Shown here one piece after another: positions 16,566 to 24,400 of a DNA stretch of 36,757 bases. The position numbers were made by a program, and so were the translations under genes. The number at the start of each line of letters is the position of its first letter. Position 1 is the first letter of the stretch. The notes below the pieces were generated by a model. The model ran no database searches, was not told the origin of the DNA, and saw only the letters and a list, made by a program, of their open reading frames with translations. Source of the DNA: Methanobacteriota archaeon (GTDB lineage Archaea > Thermoplasmatota > Poseidoniia > Poseidoniales > Poseidoniaceae); the NCBI GenBank assembly GCA_018650165.1, contig JABIGM010000001.1, positions 1 to 36,757 on the forward strand, in the 5' to 3' direction.

Positions 16566-17497
16566 TTATAATGGATGTACTAATCGTCGGCAGCTTAGCC
16601 TACGATTCTTTGGAAACACCCCGTGGTTCGAGAGAAGATGAACTAGGAGGTTCCGCTTCATACGGTGGATTTTCAGCGGCATTTCACAATCGGCGAATGT
16701 CCGGAGGGGGTATTGGATTAGTTGGAGTAATTGGGGAAGATTTCAATTCGAAACATCTTGCTTGGTATTCTTCTGCAGGGCTAGATGTTAGTGGAATAGA
16801 AACCACTTCGGGCCAGACTTTCAGATGGAAAGGTTCGTACCATGGGAATATGGCTGAAGCAGTAACTCACGAGACTCACCTAAATGTCTTTGAACACTTT
16901 CAGCCAAAGGTTCCTCTTAGCCATCGAACACCAAAAGTACTGATGTGTGCTAACCTCCATCCCTCATTACAATCATCAGTTCTATCACAAACGAGTGCTC
17001 AGAGACTTTCGATTCTTGATTCGATGAATCTATGGATCAACATCGCTCATGACCAATTGTTAGAAGTAATGCGTGATGTTGATTTAGTCGTTCTAAATGA
17101 TGGAGAGGTGAGAATGCTTGCATCGGATGAGAATCTAATTCAGGCAGCATACAAGGTACTCGAGATGATGGATGGTGGAATTTTAGTCGTTAAGCGGGGG
17201 GAGCATGGAGTAATCGCATTACACCCTGATGGATTAATTTCTATGCCCGCATATCCCACTTCAGACATAATGGACCCAACTGGTTGTGGGGATTCTTTTG
17301 CTGGAGCGATGTCTCAATTTTTAGCGAATGGAAATGGTGAAGTTAGTAGAAAAGAACTTGCAGAGTCGCTAGTACATGCTACAGTCACTGCATCTTTCAC
17401 TATCGAAAAGTTCGGTTCTGAACGGCTAAGAAACCTTACTGTTGATGAATATGACATACGCCTTGAAGAGTTTAGAATTATATCTAAGACGTCATGA
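16562..17497 (+). CDS. PfkB-family sugar kinase
   Basis: About 311 residues of the ribokinase fold. The N-terminal strand DVLIVGSLAYDSLETP and the following GGSASYGGFSAAF bind the sugar, and DPTGCGDSFAGAM carries the catalytic base (Asp244 counted from 16562) and the anion hole. VVLNDGEVRML and VVKRGEHGVIAL fit the nucleotide side. The substrate (sugar, nucleoside or an intermediate such as ribose-1,5-bisphosphate) cannot be read from sequence. The start is ATG 16562, overlapping the accC stop as ATGA, or the in-frame ATG at 16571, which puts the first strand at the usual distance. Overlap and spacing suggest one transcript from accC to 18556. Confidence 0.87.
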   Translation: MIIMDVLIVGSLAYDSLETPRGSREDELGGSASYGGFSAAFHNRRMSGGGIGLVGVIGEDFNSKHLAWYSSAGLDVSGIETTSGQTFRWKGSYHGNMAEAVTHETHLNVFEHFQPKVPLSHRTPKVLMCANLHPSLQSSVLSQTSAQRLSILDSMNLWINIAHDQLLEVMRDVDLVVLNDGEVRMLASDENLIQAAYKVLEMMDGGILVVKRGEHGVIALHPDGLISMPAYPTSDIMDPTGCGDSFAGAMSQFLANGNGEVSRKELAESLVHATVTASFTIEKFGSERLRNLTVDEYDIRLEEFRIISKTS

Positions 17498-17536
17498 TTG
17501 CACTATGCTCAAGAACAGAGCACAACTCGCAGAGGT

Positions 17537-18556
17537 ATGACCGTACTAAATATCGCGATGGTTGGAAGCGATGACTTGGCCAAGTCAATCGCTAAGGCCA
17601 CAGACCAACGTGATGTTCACACCTATGTTCACAAAGAATCAGGAGCAGACGGTCCTCGTATCCTTTCGATAATTAGGCCAGCAAAACTTCCCGAAAGAAT
17701 TCGTCCATTTTTCAACGCATTATGTGCCGCTAGAGTTGGCCTGGTGGAGGTAAATGCCATCGATGCAAACTTTGGTGAAGTCTTGGTTGGTTATGCATCT
17801 GCAGGAATCAGTAAAGGAATTATTGTAATAAATCCTCCAAATGGTGAATGGATAGACGAAGAACAAGTAAAAGGTTTCTTTGCCCAAGCGGGTCTAAGTT
17901 CGTGGATGCAATGTAGCGCTGATGGAATTGAAATTCGCAATGCACTTTACGATTTAATGAATGATATTTCAGGAGAATTAGAATCTGCGAAAAGCGAATC
18001 ACTAGTTGTGCCTATCGACCAACATTTCAATGTCAAAGGAATCGGACTAGTTGCAATCGGATATGTTCAATCCGGATCTATTTCAGTTCATGATGAATTG
18101 TTACTTCAGCCGGCAGAGGGCCCTGGGACCGTCAAAAGCTTGCAGGTCATGGATGATGATGTTAACGAGGCGGTTGCAGGAGATCGAGTCGGAATTGCCT
18201 TGCGCAATACCAAGGAAGATCACCTTACTGGTGGTTCTTTAGTCATACATCCAGCAATCGAAGATAAGAATAAGGGGATTTCAATTCCTCTTTGCTTAGA
18301 TAAACATGAAAAAAGTACTCTAGAATTAGATATTTCTCCATTCCAAAAGAGAGTTCTAGTCGTTGGAGATATCGTGCATGCAAGTGTAGACCTTCAATTC
18401 GTAGTAGGTCGTGTGGAATCATTAGACTCCGGGCTTGAAATCGCTTGGGAGTCGCCATTGTATATTCGCAAAGAAAATCCCCCTGCTGTGATTATTGCAC
18501 AACTCGATTCCAAGCCTCGAATTTTAGGTAGCGCAAAACTTACTCGGCTTGCTTGA
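17537..18556 (+). CDS. EF-Tu/SelB-like protein with eroded GTPase domain
   Basis: About 339 residues. The C-terminal half is a recognisable EF-Tu domain 2, then domain 3: PIDQHFNVKGIGLVAIGYV, SGSISVHDELLLQP, VKSLQVMDDDVNEAVAGDRV, and a barrel from about residue 250. The N-terminal half occupies the place of the G domain. At the P-loop it reads MVGSDDLAKS where a translational GTPase has GHVDxGK[ST], and no DxxG or NKxD motif is apparent, so GTP hydrolysis is doubtful. It may be a paralogue of SelB or EF-1 alpha that kept tRNA or ribosome contacts. The ATG at 17537 follows AGAGG closely. A strong hairpin follows the stop. Confidence 0.75.
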   Translation: MTVLNIAMVGSDDLAKSIAKATDQRDVHTYVHKESGADGPRILSIIRPAKLPERIRPFFNALCAARVGLVEVNAIDANFGEVLVGYASAGISKGIIVINPPNGEWIDEEQVKGFFAQAGLSSWMQCSADGIEIRNALYDLMNDISGELESAKSESLVVPIDQHFNVKGIGLVAIGYVQSGSISVHDELLLQPAEGPGTVKSLQVMDDDVNEAVAGDRVGIALRNTKEDHLTGGSLVIHPAIEDKNKGISIPLCLDKHEKSTLELDISPFQKRVLVVGDIVHASVDLQFVVGRVESLDSGLEIAWESPLYIRKENPPAVIIAQLDSKPRILGSAKLTRLA

Positions 18557-18571
18557 ACCACATCAAAGAAC

Positions 18572-18590
18572 GGCCCCCCTTAGGGGGGCC
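18572..18590 (+). terminator. Strong G+C hairpin after the accC-pfkB-EF-Tu-like run
   Basis: GGCCCCCC and GGGGGGCC form a perfect 8-bp stem around a TTA loop, 15 nt after the stop of the EF-Tu-like gene. No T-run follows, so as a terminator it would be of the hairpin-only kind or act as a 3'-end stabiliser. It is the strongest of several similar hairpins in the window. Confidence 0.55.
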
Positions 18591-18635
18591 TAAACGGTGG
18601 GTTGATAACCTCGAGTTCAAGTTCATCGGTTCGGG

Positions 18636-20159
18636 ATGCGTATGGGCACGAGGCCAGAAGGGCTCAGTGTCAAGGGAGCGGGAGTTAACTTTCGTTCTCT
18701 TTCACTGGGAGGAGTTCGTGGTAAAGTTAGGGCAACCCTTACCGAAAATCAACTCTCCTTCGAATCACGTTCTGGACATGCCCTAGACCTCAGACTAGAC
18801 GCAATACAGAGAGTCCATCATCACCACACAACGCTAATTCCAGGATGGCTTGCTGCGGTAGGTTTAATCTTAATGTGGGTTGCGTGGAGAGGTGTAAATG
18901 GGCAACTACAAGCGATTCTTGGGGCAGCGGGTATCGTTTTATCATTATCTCATTTTATGACACGACGGCCAACAGTAACTATCGATACAAAGGCTGACGA
19001 TTGCCATACCGTATTTGGTTCAGACATGGCAATGATCAGATTATGTTCATTGATTCAGAAAATCCAAACGGGAATGACGCTCGAGGAAGCTAAAGCAAGC
19101 GTTGAAGCAATGGTAAGCGATTCGGAATACCCGCGTTTTAGAAATGTGGATGAGAGTGAGATTTTTCAAGAGCCAGTCGAAATATTTCCCTCTCCTGTTA
19201 TCGGACATTTCTTGGATACAATCAATCCGATTTTATCGGACGATGAAACAGAAAATACTGAGATAATCAGCCCTGCAATCGTAATCGATGATTTAGACTT
19301 GCCAATTTGGACTGATGAAGCCGAACCGGCAATGGCCGAAGTATCACCCAATTTGATATCGAGAGCACAAACTAATCTTTTCACTCAAAGAAATCAAATT
19401 ATTCAGAATGGATGGCAAGAACCACCTGCTAGTCAACCATTCAATGAGGTGCACAGGACACAAATACGCGATTCTCCTTCGTATGAAATGTTGCAAAACC
19501 ATGGATATATGCCTACCTCTTCTCCTCCGGCAAACAATCCTCTGCCAACTCCAGTACCAACCGAGTTTCTTCCTTCGTTTGTTGGTGCGAGTGGAGCTCA
19601 TATCCCGGGGGTGAATCCAGAAGAGTTTTTGTCACCTGATGCGCCACTTCAACAATCGGAAGTAGAGGAAGTACAATCACTTGTGGCTTCGGCCAGAAAA
19701 GATGAACCGCTAGAAGCAATTATCGTTCCAGAAGTTGCAGAGATCCCTGCTAATCGTTACCCTAATTTGAGTAAATTATATGCTAATTCTCCACCAAAAC
19801 GAATAACTAAGCAGAATAGTAGTACAGTAAGATTACGAAGTAGATCAGTCCTTGCCGAATTAGTAAAGCCTTCAATTGGTGTTGCAGGTTCAGTTACTAG
19901 GCGGCTTTTCAAACGTAAAACCCGTACATCGGATGCATTACGACTACAGGCAGAGAATACACGTCAAGCCATAGTTGCAGACTCTATCCAAAGCCTTGCA
20001 AAAAGCAATGGCGGAGATGTTAGCGATGAAGAGGTGAGTAATATGATGTCACACTTGCCTACGCCGACTGTAATACCCTCTAGTTTTGGAGATTTAGTCA
20101 GTTCGGGTTCAAAGATAAACGATAGTAAAGTTACAGCCTTACAAAGTTTAGAAGAATGA
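18636..20159 (+). CDS. Membrane-anchored protein with long disordered cytoplasmic region
   Basis: About 507 residues. Residues 25-62 form strands (RGKVRATLTENQLSFESRS, then LDLRLDAIQRVHHHH) resembling a small PH-like domain. Two membrane helices follow at about 68-107 (GWLAAVGLILMWVAW and ILGAAGIVLSLSHFM). The rest is mostly low in order, rich in acidic residues, Pro and Ser. A basic patch lies near residues 385-430 (RSRSVLAELVKPS, RRLFKRKTRTS), with a short helical segment (QAENTRQAIVADSIQSLAK) after it. No family is recognised. Starts at 18636 and 18642 are both possible. It lies after a strong hairpin, so it probably has its own promoter. Its stop abuts the convergent thioesterase gene. 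Confidence 0.7.
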   Translation: MRMGTRPEGLSVKGAGVNFRSLSLGGVRGKVRATLTENQLSFESRSGHALDLRLDAIQRVHHHHTTLIPGWLAAVGLILMWVAWRGVNGQLQAILGAAGIVLSLSHFMTRRPTVTIDTKADDCHTVFGSDMAMIRLCSLIQKIQTGMTLEEAKASVEAMVSDSEYPRFRNVDESEIFQEPVEIFPSPVIGHFLDTINPILSDDETENTEIISPAIVIDDLDLPIWTDEAEPAMAEVSPNLISRAQTNLFTQRNQIIQNGWQEPPASQPFNEVHRTQIRDSPSYEMLQNHGYMPTSSPPANNPLPTPVPTEFLPSFVGASGAHIPGVNPEEFLSPDAPLQQSEVEEVQSLVASARKDEPLEAIIVPEVAEIPANRYPNLSKLYANSPPKRITKQNSSTVRLRSRSVLAELVKPSIGVAGSVTRRLFKRKTRTSDALRLQAENTRQAIVADSIQSLAKSNGGDVSDEEVSNMMSHLPTPTVIPSSFGDLVSSGSKINDSKVTALQSLEE

Positions 20160-20624
20160 TTAATCCTTCTTCTTTTGAGAAATCATGTGCTGCTTAATCG
20201 CCTTAGCATCATCCCAATCACTAATTTCTTCTTCAGTAACAGGCGTGAATTGAGGAATTGGAATCGGTCTCATGTTTGAATCGATTGCTACCATGAAGAA
20301 ATAGCCTTCACAGATTTCAGTCTTAGTCCAGTCGGATTTGCTCATGGCCCATGCGGTGACTTTTGAACAAGCAGTACGGTTTGACGTATAGACAATTTTT
20401 GCAGTTACTTCAATTAAATCTCCCTGGCGCGCAGGTGCCTTAAATTCGAGAGTGTCGATAGATATTGTTACAAATTCGCGGTGAGCGAATTTGGCGCAAA
20501 CGATGCCAGCAGCTTTGTCCATTACTGATAATAGTCGGCCGCCAAAAAGGGTATTGTAAGCATTTGTATCCTGGGGAAACACTTCTTCGATGAGTGTAAC
20601 AGGTTCAGTACTGAATGGTTCCAT
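20160..20624 (-). CDS. Acyl-CoA thioesterase, hotdog fold (YciA/BACH-like)
   Basis: 154 residues, one hotdog domain. FPQDTNAYNTLFGGRLLSVM followed by DKAAGIVCAKFAHREFVTIS is the signature of the YciA/BACH acyl-CoA thioesterases, with the catalytic Asn/Asp region in the first helix. FKAPARQGDLIEVTAKIVY follows. The enzyme releases free acids from acyl-CoA in the cytoplasm; chain-length preference cannot be read. A GGAGGAGGAA ribosome-binding sequence lies upstream of the ATG at 20624. It is one of several acyl-thioester genes in this window, but no operon links it to the megasynthase. Confidence 0.9.
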   Translation of the reverse strand: MEPFSTEPVTLIEEVFPQDTNAYNTLFGGRLLSVMDKAAGIVCAKFAHREFVTISIDTLEFKAPARQGDLIEVTAKIVYTSNRTACSKVTAWAMSKSDWTKTEICEGYFFMVAIDSNMRPIPIPQFTPVTEEEISDWDDAKAIKQHMISQKKKD

Positions 20625-20717
20625 TGTGCCGAGGGGTCGGTTCCTCCTCCTTCAATCCATGTACGAATTACCCATACAATGTGATATTTGATGAAGGATA
20701 GGCTCTGCCACAGTATC

Positions 20718-21383
20718 ATGACGGGCACTTGTGTTGCACTTGTAAGTGGAGGAATAGACTCTCCCGTTGCTGTTGCAAGAATGCTCGTTAAGGGCTGGAA
20801 AGTATTTCCTCTTCATGCATCCCAAGAGCCGGTAACTGGACCCGCTGCAGAGCAAAAAACAATTGCTTTACTTCAGCATCTACTCCAATTAGACGGTCCG
20901 GTTGGTGATGCTGCAAGAAAGAATCTTTCTCCTGAATTAATTGTAGTTCCAGTTGCAGAAAAACTTGCACTTTTTACTGAACAATGGAATCATACTGAGT
21001 ACTTCATCCATATGAAGAGATTATTCAATGCTATAGCAACAATTCACGGTGAAGAAATCGATGCAACCCATGTCTTAACAGGCGAAAATTTAGGACAGGT
21101 CTCAAGTCAAACTCTTGGGAATTTAGGTGGAGTTGAAATTGCAACTCCACTTCTGCCATTACGCCCACTCCTAGCATTTGATAAAGTCACAATAATGACA
21201 ATGGCAAGGCGACTGGGCACTCTTGGTATCAGTGAAGGACCAGAAGTGTGTGATGCTCTTGGCCCTAGTAAACCTACTACAGTAGCCAATAAAGAATGGC
21301 TTGAACGTTCTGAAGATAGAGCAGGTGGCTTGCAGCAACTTGCTTCTAGTTGTTTTTCAGAGTACCGTAAAGTTTCATTGTGA
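20718..21383 (+). CDS. ThiI-like PP-loop sulfurtransferase lacking the THUMP domain
   Basis: About 221 residues. CVALVSGGIDSPVAVARML is the PP-loop of ThiI-type adenylating sulfurtransferases, and THVLTGENLGQVSSQTLGNL is a second hallmark of ThiI. A family-like segment, GPEVCDALGPSKPTT, carries the only Cys in a plausible acceptor position. The N-terminal ferredoxin-like and THUMP domains that bind tRNA in canonical ThiI are missing, as is a rhodanese domain. It may make 4-thiouridine with a separate THUMP protein or act in thiamine synthesis. The ATG at 20718 puts the PP-loop nine residues in; an ATG at 20691 would add nine residues. A hairpin terminator follows. Confidence 0.85.
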   Translation: MTGTCVALVSGGIDSPVAVARMLVKGWKVFPLHASQEPVTGPAAEQKTIALLQHLLQLDGPVGDAARKNLSPELIVVPVAEKLALFTEQWNHTEYFIHMKRLFNAIATIHGEEIDATHVLTGENLGQVSSQTLGNLGGVEIATPLLPLRPLLAFDKVTIMTMARRLGTLGISEGPEVCDALGPSKPTTVANKEWLERSEDRAGGLQQLASSCFSEYRKVSL

Positions 21384-21394
21384 ACTTCTCCGAG

Positions 21395-21412
21395 TCCCCC
21401 CTTTAGGGGGGA
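21395..21412 (+). terminator. G+C hairpin after the ThiI-like gene
   Basis: TCCCCCC and GGGGGGA pair as a 7-bp stem around a TTTA loop, 12 nt after the stop codon. It is built like the hairpin at 18572-18590 and separates this gene from the giant surface-protein gene. Confidence 0.55.
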
Positions 21413-21483
21413 ATCCATAGTGTACACTCCCCCGTCGGTCTTTTATGCCCGCCGTGAGTGGAGGAGAGGAGAGGGCGCCACCC

Positions 21484-24400
21484 ATGAATGACAATAATAA
21501 TGCAATCACCGCTTTGGTTTTTACTTGTTTGATGCTAATTTCGCCTTTGGCGGGAGCCGCTTCAGTGACTACTTTCGGCAGTGGTGACTCTGAAATCACA
21601 GTGGAAGTTCGAGATAGCCCTGAATACACCAATAGCGAGGACGGAACCGTTACATTGCCCTCCGGTGCAACAGTAACCGGAGCTTCAGTAAAGATCTCAA
21701 CAGATATGGCGACCCATGAAACATTTACAACTATCAATTCAGAAACTGCTCAGTATGTCTGGGATCCAGTTTACAATAACCAGCAAACAGAATACTCAAC
21801 ACTTAGTGATTTCACATATCATGAAGATACAGTCAAACTAGTCAGTGGTGGGCTCTCTACTGATTTTGAACGTAGTTCTTCTGGTTTCTGGGACCATACA
21901 CAACCGCCAGTTTACGATGGAACTGGATGGCAGCATGGCACTCTAGCAGATTCTACAGTACTCAATGATAATTGTAACACAGGTAATGATTGCTGGGGGA
22001 CAAATTTGTTTGACAACGATAATGATTACACTAATGACGACCAAGGATCTTCGTTTTCTTACAATTTAATTACACCGGAAATGGAAGTAGACCCAAGTTC
22101 CCATATTGCTCGTTTTTCTAGTTGGCATGGCCTTCATTGGTCTCAAACAAACCCAGGTACTAATCCAACCAATACCTATTATGACTGCGCATATGTAATG
22201 GTTAGAAATTCTTCATCACCAAGTTTCCCTCCTCCTGATGTTGGATGGTCACATCTACCATTTGATGCAACAAACTCAACTGGAGTGAATTATGCTAACG
22301 GATTATATCCAATCGGCAGCGGTAATGGGAAAATTCAGAATTGTGATTCTCTAACAGGTACCGACTACGCTCTTGGAGGCGAATCGACTCACCCAACTAG
22401 TAACCCTAATGGCTGGGCTACTCTTGCTCTGAACCTTAACCAACACATTCACAAGTATGTCCAACTTAAGTTCGTAATGAGTTATAATTCAGGTTCTGGA
22501 ACTCCTGAGAATAGTACCATGCCGGGTTGGTTTATCGACGATTTCCGCATAGGCGACCCATTACCACAATCAGGTTCTATGTCTGTCAAAGGATTTACTC
22601 CTAAGCAATCCCCTAGCCCTGGATTTCCAGATGGATACGGAATACTTACTCTAGAGCAGGAAACCACTCCAACCAACTCACTAACAGTAACTATTCTTCG
22701 TGGAGGAACCACAGATATTGCACTAGATAGAGATGGCAATCAGATGACTGGGCTAGAAGGCCCAATTATCGAACTTTGGGGAATTGATGCAGCAGATTAT
22801 CCAGTGATTGATTTGAGATTTGATTTTGATACTGGGCAATACAAACTATCTACGGCTGTTCTTCATGGCTTGAATATTGGTACACGTATTGGTACTGGAT
22901 TAAATGATACAAACGTTGTATTCAATCCAATGATCATGGATGGTGTATGGCAATCTCCGGGAACCAACCAGCCGTTGATGTATGCACCCTCAATTTTAGA
23001 TAATTCATTCAATCCTCCGTTGTACCGTAATAAATTTTCACAACCGATAGTTGGAATTACTCCGCAGATAATTGATGACTGTGTAGAAGAACCGTCAATT
23101 ATGATTAGTCTACGTGATAACTCTATGCACAATAATTTAACGAATGGACAAAAGTGGGTTCCTTCTGAACCTATTTTTGGATTCGCTTCTATGCTATCCT
23201 ATGCCAATCCTTGTGGAATGTCAGAAATGTGGTTTGACTTGGAATTTGGTCATTCAGCTACAGGTGTCTCTTTGGATATTGCAAATGATGGTGACATCGA
23301 ATGGGCAATGAATGAACCAGCATTTGGCGGATTTGGTCGACAAACTACTTTGTGGTCAGGGTACTCAAATGGCATAAACTATGGTGTTGATGAATCCACT
23401 CTGACACTAAACTCCAATGGTGAAGCAACAGGCGGCCGTTTCATGCTACCAATCGGTGCTGATGTGAAAGCCGCAGATGTTATCTTCGCAGATAATACAG
23501 CAAACGATTTCACTCTATCTCTAAGTTCAGATGGACAAGAAGTTGCATTGGGAACTATGCCTAACCAAACAATACTAGCGCACGAAACACTCGAAACAAT
23601 GTTTGATTTCGAGAGTGCACTAATCTCTTTGCTAAACAACCCCTTAGTTAACCCATCTCACACTGATGCTTATGGAAACGATTGGGCAACATTCCAATTC
23701 AATGTCGTAAATAATAACGCTTCAAGTGGTACACAAGTAACGGTCCGTAACCTCGATGTAGTTTATGACTGGGATACAGTTCTAGACGGTTCGATTAATT
23801 TCGATAGAGAATTGAATCAAGGAATTGCATTAGGTACTGGGGCAACCGTCGATGTTCCATTATCCCTCTCTGCAAATAGTGGGGGCGCAGTTAACCTTTC
23901 AGAACTCTCAATTACAACATCCTCAGGTTATGACTCATCTCTAACATTAACTGGAAGTCCAGAAGGCCTGTATCCAAATGGAGACATTATTGAGGCTATT
24001 TCTATCCATAGTGTTGAGCAATCCACAGGAACCTCATTTGCTGAGGCTAGACTTCGCATGGAATCTTCCAGCGGAGTTGTAGAACTATCATTCTCTGAAT
24101 TGACACTATTTACAGAATCATATGACCCTTGGAATCTTATCTCTTTGGAGTCATCATCCTATAATGAAGTTGGAGATGAAATGCATATTACCTGGAGATT
24201 TAGAATAAACACTGCTTGGGAAGATACAGCAGAATTACGATTATATGCAAGTTTGATTGGTGCTGATGGCGTCAACGGACTACCAGGTGCTGTTGTTCTT
24301 GCTCCAGCCAATGGAAATGCAATAGAAAATGATGCAATGATATCAACCTTTGAGTTACAAAATGACGCAGGAGAAGTGCAAAACCTCGCTTCAGCTAGTT

